A DNA stretch of 64,000 bases. Origin: Pelomonas sp. CA6. GTDB lineage: Bacteria; Pseudomonadota; Gammaproteobacteria; Burkholderiales; Burkholderiaceae_C. Position numbers and translations under genes: made by a program. A model generated the notes under the pieces. That model saw nothing but the letters and a program-made list of their open reading frames with translations, had not been told where the DNA came from and made no database searches. The stretch lies in NCBI RefSeq assembly GCF_022549225.1, contig NZ_JAKZFD010000012.1, forward strand, positions 88,543-152,542. The letters are read 5' to 3'. Of this stretch, positions 17,232 through 26,911 are shown piece after piece (the stretch's first letter is position 1; each line of letters opens with the position of its first letter).

Positions 17232-17251
17232 AGGCCGCCCGGAGGCGGCCT
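17232..17251 (-). terminator. Hairpin after the ABC transporter operon
   Basis: AGGCCGCC and GGCGGCCT form a perfect 8-bp stem with a 4-base loop. On the minus strand the hairpin is followed by TTGTTC, a weak T-run, about 25 bases after the ATPase stop. It is probably the intrinsic terminator of the minus-strand ABC operon. Confidence 0.6.
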
Positions 17252-17276
17252 GTCGTGAGGGCGGATCAGCGCCGGT

Positions 17277-18980
17277 TCAGGCCGGCGCCTGTGCGCGCTC
17301 CTCGCCCTGATAGCCGCGCGGCACCGCGCCGAGCAGGCGGCGGGTGTAATCCTGCTTGGGCGCGCGCAGCAGCTCCTGCGCGTCGGCCTGTTCGACCACG
17401 TCACCGTGCTGCATCACCAGCACCTCGTCGGAGATGAACTTGACCACCGCCAGGTCGTGGCTGATGAAGATGTAGGACAGGCCGAACTCGTCCTGCAGGT
17501 CCTTGAGCAGGTTCAGCACCTGGGCCTGCACCGAGACGTCCAGCGCCGACACCGACTCGTCCAGCACCAGCACCTCGGGGTTCAGCGTCAGGCAGCGCGC
17601 GATCGCGATGCGCTGGCGCTGGCCGCCGGAGAACTCGTGCGGGTACTTGTACAGCGCGTTCTCGTCCAGCCCGACCTTCTTCAGCAGCGCGACGGCGCGG
17701 TCCAGGCGCTCCTGGTGGCTGGCGCCGATGCCGTGGATCTCCATCGGCTCGGTCAGCGCCTGCGCGATCGTGAAGCGCGGGTTCAGCGACGCATAGGGAT
17801 TCTGGAACACCACCTGGATGCGGCGGCGCATCTTCTGCCAGTCGGCGCCGCCCATCTTCAGCAGGTCGCGGCCCTCGAACAGCACCTCGCCGCCGGTGGG
17901 CTCGTGCAGGCGCAGCAGGGTCAGCCCCATGGTGGTCTTGCCCGAGCCGGACTCGCCCACCACGCCCAGCGTGTGGCCCTTGCGCAGCTGGAAGCTGACG
18001 TCCTTGACCGCCTTGAACTCGGTCTTGCCGAACAGGCCGGACTTGAAGAAGAAGCTCTTCTTCAGCCCGCGCGCCTCCAGCACCACCGGCGCGTTGGGGT
18101 CCTTGGGCTTGGCGGTCTTCTGCGCGCGCACCTCGCCGGCCTGCGCGGCGATGTGGTCGTCGATGACCATCAGCCGCGCCGGGTTCTCGGTCAGGCTGGG
18201 CCGGCAGGCCAGCAGCGCGCGGGTGTAGGCGTCCTGGGGCTGGTGGAAGATGTCGGCCACCGGCGCCTTCTCGCGGATCTCGCCATGGCGCATCACCACC
18301 ACCTGGTCGGCGATCTCGCCCACCACGCCCAGGTCGTGCGAGATGAACAGCATGCTCATCTTGTGCGTGTCCTTGAGCTTGGCCATCAGGTCCATGACCT
18401 GGCGCTGGATGGTCACGTCCAGCGCGGTGGTGGGCTCGTCGGCGATCAGCAGCTTGGGCTTGCAGGCCAGCGCCACCGCGATCATCACGCGCTGCTGCTG
18501 GCCGCCGGACATCTCGTGCGGATAGCTCTTGAGCCGGCGCTTGGGGTCGGGGATGCCGACCTCGTTGAGCAGCTCCTCGGCGCGCGTCAGCGCCTGGCGC
18601 CGCGTCATGCCCAGGTGCTTGATCAGTGGCTCCATGATCTGGTCGGCCACCGTGAACACCGGGTTCAGCGAGCTCATCGGGTCCTGGAACACGCAGGCGA
18701 TCTCGCGCCCGCGCACCGACTGCAGCTCGCGCAGGCTGGTCTTCAGCAGATCGCGGCCCTGGAACTCGATGCGGCCGCTGCGTTCGGCGTTCTCGGGCAG
18801 CAGGTTCAGGATGGACATCGCCGTGACGCTCTTGCCCGAGCCCGACTCGCCCACCAGCGCCACCGTGCTGTTCTCCGGCACGTCGAAGCTGACGCCCTTG
18901 ACCGCCAGCTGGCGCTGCATCTGCCCGTCCACCTTGCCCATGCGGAAGGCGACCTTCAGGTCCTGTATCGATAGCAACAT
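17277..18980 (-). CDS. Peptide-type ABC transporter, fused double ATPase (YejF-like)
   Basis: A 567-aa protein with two complete ABC ATPase domains. The first has Walker A GESGSGKS (about residues 44-51), signature MSGGQQQR and Walker B LLIADEPTTALD. The second has GESGSGKTT, FSGGQRQR and VLVLDESVSALD. Each ends with an oligopeptide-type extension (HQPQDAYTRALL, RAPKQDYTRRLL) typical of Dpp/Opp/Yej. Fused ATPases of this length are the YejF/GsiA type. It should power import of peptides or similar solutes with the two permeases encoded just upstream. GGAGAG lies 6 bases before the ATG. The gene follows the permease after 24 bases. Confidence 0.92.
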   Translation of the reverse strand: MLLSIQDLKVAFRMGKVDGQMQRQLAVKGVSFDVPENSTVALVGESGSGKSVTAMSILNLLPENAERSGRIEFQGRDLLKTSLRELQSVRGREIACVFQDPMSSLNPVFTVADQIMEPLIKHLGMTRRQALTRAEELLNEVGIPDPKRRLKSYPHEMSGGQQQRVMIAVALACKPKLLIADEPTTALDVTIQRQVMDLMAKLKDTHKMSMLFISHDLGVVGEIADQVVVMRHGEIREKAPVADIFHQPQDAYTRALLACRPSLTENPARLMVIDDHIAAQAGEVRAQKTAKPKDPNAPVVLEARGLKKSFFFKSGLFGKTEFKAVKDVSFQLRKGHTLGVVGESGSGKTTMGLTLLRLHEPTGGEVLFEGRDLLKMGGADWQKMRRRIQVVFQNPYASLNPRFTIAQALTEPMEIHGIGASHQERLDRAVALLKKVGLDENALYKYPHEFSGGQRQRIAIARCLTLNPEVLVLDESVSALDVSVQAQVLNLLKDLQDEFGLSYIFISHDLAVVKFISDEVLVMQHGDVVEQADAQELLRAPKQDYTRRLLGAVPRGYQGEERAQAPA

Positions 18981-19004
18981 CTCAACTCTCCGTGATCGTG
19001 GGGG

Positions 19005-20060
19005 TCATTCCAGACCACGCAGCTTGGGGTCCAGCGCATCGCGCAGCGCATCGGTGAACAGCGCGAAGGCGGTGACGAAGATGGCCATGAAGGCCGTCAC
19101 CGCGACCAGCTGCCACCAGTAGCCCAGGATCAGCTCGCTCTGCGCCTCGGCCAGCATCGTGCCCCAGGAGACCTGGTCCACGCTCACGCCCAGGCCCAGG
19201 TAGGACAGGATCACCTCGCTCTTGATGAAGCTGACCACGTGCAGCGAGAGCTGCACCAGCGCCACGTGCGAGACGTTGGGCAGGATGTGCTTGAACATGC
19301 GCGAGGTCTTGGAGGCGCCGATGGCCTCGGCCGAGCGCACGTACTCGCGCACCGAATGCTTCATGAACTCGGCGCGGATCAGGCGGTAGATGCCGGTCCA
19401 GCCGGCCAGCCCGAGGATCATCACCACCGGCAGCACGCCGCGCCCGAACACCACCGCGAACGCGAAGATCAGCAGGATGTTGGGCATCGCCGTGAAGACG
19501 TTGTAGACCCACTCCAGGAAGTCGCCGACCTTGCCGCCGTAAAAGCCCGAGATCGCGCCCAGCACGGTGCCGATCACGGTGGCCACCAGCGCCGCCAGCA
19601 CGCCCACCAGGATGGAGATCTCCGCGCCCTTGATGGCCTTGGCCAGCACGTCGCGGCCCAGGCGGTCGGCGCCGAAGGCGAGGGTCTGGGCCTTGACCGT
19701 GTCCTCGGTCTTGTAGGTCTTGGCGCGCTCTTCCCATTCCTTGTACTTGGGCGCGAGCGGATCGATGTCGCTCAGGTCCACGTTGGGGCCCTTGGGTTGG
19801 GGAATGGCGCCGGCGTTCTCGGCCGGGGCCGGTCCCATGAAGGTGGGCGGCGCGTTGGGCACGCCCACTTCCTTCTGCCAGTCGCGGGCCACCAGGCCCA
19901 CGCCGGCCGCGATCACCAGCAGCAGCGACAGCGCCACCACCACCATCGCGCCCATGCCCATCTTGTCGGCCCGCAGGCGGCGCCAGGAGGCGGCCCACAC
20001 GCCCTGCGAGCGCTTGGGCGCCGCGCCGTTCGTCGTCGTCGAAGTCATCACTGCACTCAT
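19005..20060 (-). CDS. Peptide-type ABC transporter permease (YejE/OppC-like)
   Basis: A 351-aa inner-membrane permease. After one N-terminal helix (MGMGAMVVVALSLLLVIAAG) there is a long periplasmic segment of about 90 residues, as in YejE. The core has LAFGADRLGRDVLAKAIKGA and ISILVGVLAALVATVIGTVL, and the ATPase-contact loop EYVRSAEAIGASKTSRMFKHI (EAA loop). The start ATG overlaps the stop of the upstream permease gene (ATGA), so the two are translated together. Confidence 0.92.
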   Translation of the reverse strand: MSAVMTSTTTNGAAPKRSQGVWAASWRRLRADKMGMGAMVVVALSLLLVIAAGVGLVARDWQKEVGVPNAPPTFMGPAPAENAGAIPQPKGPNVDLSDIDPLAPKYKEWEERAKTYKTEDTVKAQTLAFGADRLGRDVLAKAIKGAEISILVGVLAALVATVIGTVLGAISGFYGGKVGDFLEWVYNVFTAMPNILLIFAFAVVFGRGVLPVVMILGLAGWTGIYRLIRAEFMKHSVREYVRSAEAIGASKTSRMFKHILPNVSHVALVQLSLHVVSFIKSEVILSYLGLGVSVDQVSWGTMLAEAQSELILGYWWQLVAVTAFMAIFVTAFALFTDALRDALDPKLRGLE

Positions 20061-20995
20061 TTCAGAACCACCCGTGGGTCGACGAGCTTGTAGAGCAGGT
20101 CGGTGATCAGGTTCACGACCATGGTCAGCGCCGCGATGTAGATCGCGAAGGCCTGGATCACCGGGTAGTCGCTGCGGTTGACCGCCAGCAGGATCTCGCG
20201 CCCCAGGCCCGGGATGGAGAAGAAGACCTCCAGCAGGAAGGAGCCGACGAACACGTGCGGCAGCGCCACCGAGATGTTCGTCATGATGGGGATCATCGCG
20301 TTGCGCAGCACGTGCTTGAGCAGGATGGTCTTCTCGGTCAGGCCCTTGGCGCGCGCGGTGCGCACATAGTCATGGCCGATCTCGTCCAGGAAGAAGGTGC
20401 GGTACAGCCGCGTGTAGGGCGACAGCGCCACCGCGACCGCGACGAAGATGGGCAGCGGCGCGTAGGTGCTCAGGTTGGTCCAGAAGCTGTCGCTCCAGCC
20501 CTGCACCGGGAACCAGCCCAGGCGGAAGGCGAAGAAGTACTGGAACACGATCACGTAGACCAGCAGCGAGATGGACACCGCCACCGTCGTGAAGATCATC
20601 ACCGCGCGGTCGATCTTGCTGCCGCGCATGTAGGCCACGGCCAGCGCGAAGGGGATGGCCAGCAGCACTTCCAGGATCAGGATGGGCAGCATCACCGTCA
20701 GCGTGGCCGGCATGCGGCTGGCGAACAGGCTGGACACCGATTCGTTGGTCGCCCAGCTCTTGCCCCAGTCGAAGGTCACGATCTGCTTCAGGAAGATCAG
20801 CAGCTGCTCCCAGACGGGCTTGTTCAGCCCCAGCTGTTCGCGGATCGCCTGGACCTGCTCGGCGCTGGCGTTGAGTCCGCCCAGCACTTCGGCCGGATCG
20901 CCGCCAAACCATTTGAAGAGGAAGAACACCAGCAGCACGACCCCCAGCAGGGTGGGGATCATTTGCCAAAGGCGTCTGAACAAGTAAGCCGCCAT
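20057..20995 (-). CDS. Peptide-type ABC transporter permease (YejB/OppB-like)
   Basis: About 312 aa starting MAAYLFRRLWQMIPTLLGVV, the usual OppB/DppB N-terminus. AGGAGC lies 9 bases before this ATG, whereas the frame extends a further 70 codons into the intergenic region. An EAA-type loop (DYVRTARAKGLTEKTILLKH) contacts the ATPase, and FFSIPGLGREILLAV with the following NRSDYPVIQ is conserved in the family. It leads the minus-strand transporter operon and diverges from the five binding-protein genes that probably feed it. Confidence 0.92.
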   Translation of the reverse strand: MAAYLFRRLWQMIPTLLGVVLLVFFLFKWFGGDPAEVLGGLNASAEQVQAIREQLGLNKPVWEQLLIFLKQIVTFDWGKSWATNESVSSLFASRMPATLTVMLPILILEVLLAIPFALAVAYMRGSKIDRAVMIFTTVAVSISLLVYVIVFQYFFAFRLGWFPVQGWSDSFWTNLSTYAPLPIFVAVAVALSPYTRLYRTFFLDEIGHDYVRTARAKGLTEKTILLKHVLRNAMIPIMTNISVALPHVFVGSFLLEVFFSIPGLGREILLAVNRSDYPVIQAFAIYIAALTMVVNLITDLLYKLVDPRVVLK

Positions 20996-21372
20996 TGCTG
21001 TCGGGCTCCTATTGCGAGTCGCTGGATCCCGGCGGCCTGCGTGCGCGTGGCGTACAGCGCCGGGAGAACTGAAACCCCGCGCGCTGGTCAAGCGAACGGG
21101 GACTGGGCCCGCCATGGCATGCAGCGGCCCTGGTGCAGGGCTGCGGGTCAACGGGCGCGAGTCTAGTGCAGCACCGATGGGGCGCACATAGCTGTTTGTT
21201 CGCATTAAGCTGAATATTCGTTATGGTTTCCCGGGGCGCTGTGGTCGTGGTTCTGGGCCACAATGCGCGCCCATCCGGGGCTGGCGCGCGAGGATCCGAT
21301 GCGCCACATGCCGCTGTCCCCCGCCGTCCGCGCGCCTGGTCGCGCGCCTCTCCTTCAGCCCACGATGCGACG
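20996..21372. promoter_or_regulatory. Divergent promoter region between ABC permease and binding-protein operons
   Basis: This 377-base gap separates two divergent operons that probably work together. The sequence around 21185-21225 is noticeably AT-rich against the GC-rich background (it includes CATTAAGCTGAATATTCG) and is the likely site of the promoters. I could not identify a convincing -35/-10 pair or an operator palindrome. The ORFs that cross it are extensions of the flanking genes and look non-coding. Confidence 0.45.
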
Positions 21373-23196
21373 ATGCGAGCCGGCCTGACCCTTCTTCTCT
21401 CCCTGGCGCTGCTGGATGGCGCCGCGGCGCAGACCGCGGCAAGCGCCGCCGCGCCGGCCGCGCAGCCGGCCAAGGTGCTGCGCTACGCGATCCGCATCGC
21501 CGAAACCGGCTTCGACCCGGCCCAGGTCACCGACCTTTATTCGCGCACCATCACCGCCGGCATCTTCGACGCGCCGCTGCGCTACGACTACCTGGCCCGT
21601 CCGGTGCGCCTGCGTGCGTCCACCGTACAAGACTTGCCGGAGATCTCGCCGGACTACAAGACCCTGACCTTCCGCGTGCGCCCCGGCATCTATTTCGACG
21701 ATGACCCCGCTTTCGGGGGCCGCAAGCGCGAGCTCGTCGCGGCGGACTACGTCTACGCGATCAAGCGCCACTACGACCCGCGCAACAAGAGCGGCAACCT
21801 CTACCTGCTCGAGAACGCCAAACTGCCGGGCCTGACCGAGCTGCGCCGCAAGGCGCTCAAGGACAAGACGCCCTTCGACTACGACAGCGAAGTGGCCGGC
21901 GCGCGCGTGCTGGACCGCTACACCTTCCAGGTGCGCAGCGAGACCGGCGATCCGCGCTTCGTGAACAACTTCGCCGACCCCTTCCTCGGCGCGGTGGCGC
22001 GCGAGGTGGTCGAGCGCTACGGCGACAAGATCATGGAGCACCCGGTGGGCACCGGCGCCTGGCGCCTGGCCGACTGGCGGCGCAGCTCGCTGATCGTGCT
22101 CGAGAAAAACCCGAACTTCCGCGAAGAGCGCTACGACCAGCAGCCCGACCCGTCCAATGCCCGCCTGGTGGCGCAAGCCCGGCGCCTGCAGGGGCAGCGC
22201 CTGCCCCTGATCGACCGCGTCGAGATCTCGGTGATCGAGGAGAACCAGCCGCGCTGGCTGTCCTTCCTGCGCGGCGAGTTCGACATGGTCGACGAGGTGC
22301 CGCAGGAATTCATGCCCATCGCGATGCCGCGCAACCAGCTGGCGCCCAACCTGGCCGAACAGGGCATGCAGGCGGTGCGCTACCTGCGCGCCGACGTGGC
22401 GATGAGCTACTTCAACATGAACGACCCCACGGTGGGCGGCCTGGCGCCCGAGAAGGTGGCGCTGCGCCGCGCGATCTCGCTGGCCTGGGACGTGCAGAAG
22501 GAAATCCGCCTGCCGCGCCGCGGCCAGGCCATCGCCGCGCAGGGGCCCATCGCGCCGGGCGTGGCCGGCCACGACCCGGACTTCCGCAGCGAGCTCAGCG
22601 AGTACGACCCCGCCAAGGCCAAGGCCCTGCTGGACCTCTACGGCTATGTCGACCAGGACGGCGACGGCTGGCGCGACATGCCCGACGGCAGCCCGCTGGT
22701 GATCGAATACGCCACCGAGCCCGACGGCGAGAAGCGCCAGCTCGCCGAGCTGTGGCAGAAGGCCATGGACGCGATCGGCGTGCGCATCCGCTTCAAGATC
22801 GGCAAATGGCCCGAGAACCTCAAGGCCGCCAATGCCGGCAAGCTGATGATGTGGGGCGTGGGCTGGAGCGCCACCGCGCCGGACGGCGACACCTTCCTGG
22901 CGCTGGGCTACGGCCCCAACGGCGGCCAGGCCAACAAGTCGCGCTTCGCGCTGCCCGCCTTCGACGAGCTGTACCGCCGCCAGAAGTCCATGCCCGACGG
23001 CCCCGAGCGCACCGCCGTGATGCGCGAGGCGCAGCGCCTGATGGTGGCCTACATGCCGATCAAGCTGCATGTGCACCGCATCTACACCGACATGGCCCAG
23101 CCCTGGCTGATCGGCTATGACCGCAACATCTACATGCGCGATTTCTGGAAGTATGTGGATATCGACCTGGCGGCGCGCGAGCGCGCCGGCCACTGA
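21373..23196 (+). CDS. ABC transporter solute-binding protein, family 5 (tandem paralogue 1 of 5)
   Basis: About 607 aa. I chose the ATG giving MRAGLTLLLSLALLDGAAAQ, a signal peptide; the upstream frame is unlike coding sequence. The mature protein starts with KVLRYAIRIAETGFDPAQVTDLYSR, a motif kept in all five paralogues, and has the family-5 features TFRVRPGIYFDDDPAF, MEHPVGTGAWRL and WLSFLRGEFDMVDEVP. Near residue 427 lies DQDGDGWRD, an EF-hand-like calcium loop also kept in the others. It should bind a peptide or similar ligand in the periplasm and deliver it to the divergent permease complex. Confidence 0.9.
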   Translation: MRAGLTLLLSLALLDGAAAQTAASAAAPAAQPAKVLRYAIRIAETGFDPAQVTDLYSRTITAGIFDAPLRYDYLARPVRLRASTVQDLPEISPDYKTLTFRVRPGIYFDDDPAFGGRKRELVAADYVYAIKRHYDPRNKSGNLYLLENAKLPGLTELRRKALKDKTPFDYDSEVAGARVLDRYTFQVRSETGDPRFVNNFADPFLGAVAREVVERYGDKIMEHPVGTGAWRLADWRRSSLIVLEKNPNFREERYDQQPDPSNARLVAQARRLQGQRLPLIDRVEISVIEENQPRWLSFLRGEFDMVDEVPQEFMPIAMPRNQLAPNLAEQGMQAVRYLRADVAMSYFNMNDPTVGGLAPEKVALRRAISLAWDVQKEIRLPRRGQAIAAQGPIAPGVAGHDPDFRSELSEYDPAKAKALLDLYGYVDQDGDGWRDMPDGSPLVIEYATEPDGEKRQLAELWQKAMDAIGVRIRFKIGKWPENLKAANAGKLMMWGVGWSATAPDGDTFLALGYGPNGGQANKSRFALPAFDELYRRQKSMPDGPERTAVMREAQRLMVAYMPIKLHVHRIYTDMAQPWLIGYDRNIYMRDFWKYVDIDLAARERAGH

Positions 23197-23206
23197 CCCT
23201 CTCGCA

Positions 23207-25054
23207 ATGAAGTCTTCCCCTTCCCTGCGCCTGCGCGCCCTCTCCCTGTCCCGTCGCGGCCTGCTGGCCCTGGGCCTGATCGCCGCCGTTCCCGTGCATG
23301 CCGCCGACCCGGCGCCAGCGCCCAAGGTGCTGCGCTACGCCATCCGCGTGGCCGAGACCGGCTTCGATCCGGTGCAGGTCACCGACCTGTACTCGCGCGT
23401 CATCGTCGCCGGCATCTTCGACACGCCGCTGCGCTACAGCTACCTGGCGCGGCCCTACCAGCTGGAGCCCGGCGTCACCGAGGGCATGCCCGAGGTGCTG
23501 GACAACCACACGCGCTTCATCTTCCGCTTCCGCAAGGGCATCTACTTCGCCGACGATCCGGCCTTCCAGGGCCGCAAGCGCGAGCTGACCGCGGCCGACC
23601 TGGCCTATTCGATCCGCCGCCACTACGACCCGCGCTGGAAGAGCGGCAGCCTCTACCGGCTGGAGAACGCCGGCGTGCTGGGCCTGTCCGAGCTGCGCAA
23701 GGCCGCGCTGACGCACAAGACGCCCTTCGACTACGACCGCCCGGTCGACGGGCTGCGCCTGCTGGACCGCTACACGCTGGAGGTCCGCATCGCGCACAGC
23801 GATCCGCGCTTCCTCTACCACTTCGCCGATCCGATGCTGGGCCTGGTCGCGCGCGAGGTCGTGGAGCACTACGACGGCAAGATCATGGAGCACCCGGTGG
23901 GCAGCGGCGCCTGGCGCCTGGCCGACTGGCGGCGCAGCTCGCTGATCGCGCTGGAGAAGAACCCGAACTACCGCGAGGAGTTCTACCGCGAGCCGGTGCC
24001 CACGGACAACCCGGTGCTGGCCGAGCAGGTGCGCCGCCTGCAGGGCCGGCGCCTGCCCATGATCGACCGCGTGGAGATCTCCATCATCGAGGAGAACCAG
24101 CCGCGCTGGCTGGCCTTCCTGCGCAAGGAATTCGACATGGTGGACGACCTGCCGGCCGAGTTCGCGCCCATCGCGATGCCGCAGAACCAGCTGGCGCCCA
24201 ACCTCGCCCGCCAGGGGCTGCGCGCGGTGCGCTACGCGCGCTCGGACATCGTGGCGAGCTACTTCAACATGGACCACCCGCTGGTCGGCGGCTACACGGC
24301 GGACAAGATCGCGCTGCGCCGCGCCATCGGGCTGGCCGTAAACCTGGAGCAGGAGATCCGCCTGCCGCGCCGTGGCCAGGCCGTGCCGGCGCAGGGCATC
24401 GTCGCGCCGGGCGTTACCGGCTACGCCGCCGATTTCAAGTCCGAGATGAGCCAGCACGACCTGCCGCGCGCCAAGGCCTTGCTGGACCTGCACGGCTATG
24501 TGGACCGCGACGGCGACGGCTGGCGCGACCAGCCCGACGGCAGTCCGCTGGTGCTGGAGTACGCCACCCAGCCCGACGGACAGAACCGCCAGCTCGCCGA
24601 GCTGTGGCAGAAGAACATGGACGCGCTGGGCCTGCGCATCCGCTTCAAGATCGCCAAGTGGCCCGAGAACCTCAAGGCCGCCAACGCCGGCAAGCTGATG
24701 ATGTGGGGGCTGGGCTGGAGCGCCGACATCCCCGACGGCGAGAACTTCCTCGGCCTGGGCTATGGCGGCAACAAGGGCCAGTCCAACAAGGCACGCTTCG
24801 ACCTGCCCGCCTTCAACGCGCTGTACAAGAAGCAGCACGGCATGCCCGACGGCCCCGAGCGCGACGCCGTGATCCGCGAGGCCCAGCGCCTGCTGGTGGC
24901 CTACATGCCCTACAAGGTGCATGTGCACCGCGTCTTCACCGACATGCTGCAGCCCTGGGTCCTGGGCTACGACAAGAACCTCTACCTGCGCGACTTCTGG
25001 AAGTACGTGGACATCGACACCGAGCGCCTGGCGCGTGAAGGGGCCGCGCGATGA
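23207..25054 (+). CDS. ABC transporter solute-binding protein, family 5 (tandem paralogue 2 of 5)
   Basis: About 615 aa, starting 10 bases after paralogue 1. The signal sequence contains SRRGLLALGL, a twin-arginine-like motif, so export may use Tat rather than Sec. It is most like paralogue 1: both share KSGNLY/KSGSLY-type segments, HPVGxGAWRLADWRRSSLI and the end FWKYVDID. The DRDGDGWRD calcium-like loop is near residue 433. Its stop overlaps the ATG of paralogue 3. Ligand unknown. Confidence 0.9.
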   Translation: MKSSPSLRLRALSLSRRGLLALGLIAAVPVHAADPAPAPKVLRYAIRVAETGFDPVQVTDLYSRVIVAGIFDTPLRYSYLARPYQLEPGVTEGMPEVLDNHTRFIFRFRKGIYFADDPAFQGRKRELTAADLAYSIRRHYDPRWKSGSLYRLENAGVLGLSELRKAALTHKTPFDYDRPVDGLRLLDRYTLEVRIAHSDPRFLYHFADPMLGLVAREVVEHYDGKIMEHPVGSGAWRLADWRRSSLIALEKNPNYREEFYREPVPTDNPVLAEQVRRLQGRRLPMIDRVEISIIEENQPRWLAFLRKEFDMVDDLPAEFAPIAMPQNQLAPNLARQGLRAVRYARSDIVASYFNMDHPLVGGYTADKIALRRAIGLAVNLEQEIRLPRRGQAVPAQGIVAPGVTGYAADFKSEMSQHDLPRAKALLDLHGYVDRDGDGWRDQPDGSPLVLEYATQPDGQNRQLAELWQKNMDALGLRIRFKIAKWPENLKAANAGKLMMWGLGWSADIPDGENFLGLGYGGNKGQSNKARFDLPAFNALYKKQHGMPDGPERDAVIREAQRLLVAYMPYKVHVHRVFTDMLQPWVLGYDKNLYLRDFWKYVDIDTERLAREGAAR

Positions 25055-26898
25055 GCGCCGCCGCCCGCTGCGCGCGCCGGCCCTGGACCGCGCTGGCGCT
25101 GGCCGGCGCGCTGCTGCTGGCGCCGCTGGCCACCGTGCGCGCGGCGCAGGAGGGCGCGGCGGCGCCGCCCAAGGTGCTGCGCTACGCCTTCCGCGTCGCA
25201 GAGACGGGTTTCGATCCGGCCAAGATCACCGACCTGTATTCGCGCATGATCACGCCCCACATCTTCGAGGGGCTGTACACCTACGATCATCTCGCGCGGC
25301 CGGCGCGGCTCAAGCCGCTGACCGCGGCCGGCGATCCCGAGCACAGCGAGGACTACAAGACCTGGACCGTGCGCCTGCGGCCCGGCATCTACTTCGCCGA
25401 CGACCCCGCATTCAAGGGCCGCAAGCGCGAGCTGGTCGCCGAGGACTATGTCTACAGCCTGAAGCGCTTCGCCGACCCCGCGGTGGGCTCGCCGGTCTGG
25501 AGCGAGGTCGAGGAGATGGGCCTGCTGGGCCTGGCCGAGTACCGCGACGCGGTGCGCAAGAGCGGCCGGCCCTTCGACTACGGCCGCCCCATCGAGGGCC
25601 TGCGCGCGCTGGACCGCTACACGCTGCAGTTCCGCCTGCGCGAGACGCGGCCGCGCTTCATCCAGACCCTGGCGCAGAGCGACCTCTATGGCGCCGTGGC
25701 GCGCGAGGTCATGGAGGCCTACCCGGGCGCCAGCATGGAGCACCCGGTGGGCACCGGGCCCTTCGTGCTGAAGCAGTGGCGGCGCAGCTCGCTGATCGTG
25801 CTGGAAAGGAACCCCGGCTACCGCGAGCGCTACTACGACCAGGAGGTGCAGCCCGGCGCCGACGACGCCGAGGGCCGCGCGCTGCAGGAGCGCTTCCGCG
25901 GCCGCCGCCTCCCCATGGTGGACCGCGTCGAGGTGTCCATCATCGAAGAGAACCAGCCGCGCTGGCTGTCCTTCCTGGCCGGCGAATACGACCTGCTGGA
26001 GCGCGTCCCCGAGGACTTCATCCAGCAGGCCATGCCCCAGGGCCGCGTGGCGCCCAACCTCGCCAAGAAGGGCGTGCAGGGCTGGCGCACGCTGACCTCG
26101 GACGTGCTTTTCACCGTCTTCAACATGGAAGACCCGGTGGTGGGCGGCACCACGCCCGACAAGGTGGCGCTGCGCCGCGCCATCGGGCTGGCGCTGGACG
26201 TCGACCGCGAGATCCGCCAGGCGCGGCGCGGCCAGGCCATTCCCGCGCAGTCACTGTACATGCCCAACACCTCGGGCTACGACAGCGCCTTCAAGAGCGA
26301 GATGAGCGACTTCGACCCGGCGCGCGCCCGCGCGCTGCTGGACCTCTACGGCTATGTCGACAAGGACGGCGACGGCTGGCGCGACCAGCCCGACGGCGCG
26401 CCGCTGGTGATCGAAACCCTGACCACGCCCGACGCCTTCCAGCGCCAGATCGACGAGATCTGGCAGAAGAACCTCGCGGCCATCGGCCTGAAGCTGCGCT
26501 TCAAGGCCGGCAAGTGGCCCGAGAACCTCAAGGCCATGCGCGGCGGACACTACATGGTGTGGTCGCTGGCCACCTCGGCGTCCAAGCCCGACGGCCAGGA
26601 CTCGCTGGCGCGCATGTACAGCGGCCAGATCGGCGGCCAGAACTTCGCCCGCCTGCGCCTGCCCGAGGTGGACGCGCTGTACGAACAGGCCAGCCACCTG
26701 CCCGACGGGCCCGAGCGCGACGCGGTGTTCCTGCAGACCAAGCGCATCGCCACCGCCTACATGCCCTACAAGTACCGCGGCCACCGCTTCCTCACCGACC
26801 TCGCGCAGCCGCAGCTCAAGGGCTACCGCCGGCCGCTGTTCTGGCAGAACTGGTGGGAGTACGTGGACATCGTCGCGCCCGCCACGGCCGCGCCCTGA
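25051..26898 (+). CDS. ABC transporter solute-binding protein, family 5 (tandem paralogue 3 of 5)
   Basis: A 615-aa protein; its ATG overlaps the previous stop (ATGA), so translation is coupled. A Sec-type signal peptide ends around VRA/AQEG. It shares KVLRYAFRVAETGFDPAK with the others but belongs with paralogues 4 and 5 in using HPVGTGPFVL, the motif GLRALDRYTLQ and an acidic DDAEGRAL insert missing from 1 and 2. A DKDGDGWRD loop lies near residue 437, and the C-terminal motif is WWEYVDIV. Confidence 0.9.
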   Translation: MSAAARCARRPWTALALAGALLLAPLATVRAAQEGAAAPPKVLRYAFRVAETGFDPAKITDLYSRMITPHIFEGLYTYDHLARPARLKPLTAAGDPEHSEDYKTWTVRLRPGIYFADDPAFKGRKRELVAEDYVYSLKRFADPAVGSPVWSEVEEMGLLGLAEYRDAVRKSGRPFDYGRPIEGLRALDRYTLQFRLRETRPRFIQTLAQSDLYGAVAREVMEAYPGASMEHPVGTGPFVLKQWRRSSLIVLERNPGYRERYYDQEVQPGADDAEGRALQERFRGRRLPMVDRVEVSIIEENQPRWLSFLAGEYDLLERVPEDFIQQAMPQGRVAPNLAKKGVQGWRTLTSDVLFTVFNMEDPVVGGTTPDKVALRRAIGLALDVDREIRQARRGQAIPAQSLYMPNTSGYDSAFKSEMSDFDPARARALLDLYGYVDKDGDGWRDQPDGAPLVIETLTTPDAFQRQIDEIWQKNLAAIGLKLRFKAGKWPENLKAMRGGHYMVWSLATSASKPDGQDSLARMYSGQIGGQNFARLRLPEVDALYEQASHLPDGPERDAVFLQTKRIATAYMPYKYRGHRFLTDLAQPQLKGYRRPLFWQNWWEYVDIVAPATAAP

Positions 26899-26911
26899 GC
26901 GCCGAGCAGCG

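Noticed and set aside
17406..20093. Long plus-strand ORFs over the ABC transporter operon
   Set aside because: They are His/Gln/Val-rich antisense frames; the minus-strand frames carry complete ABC signatures.
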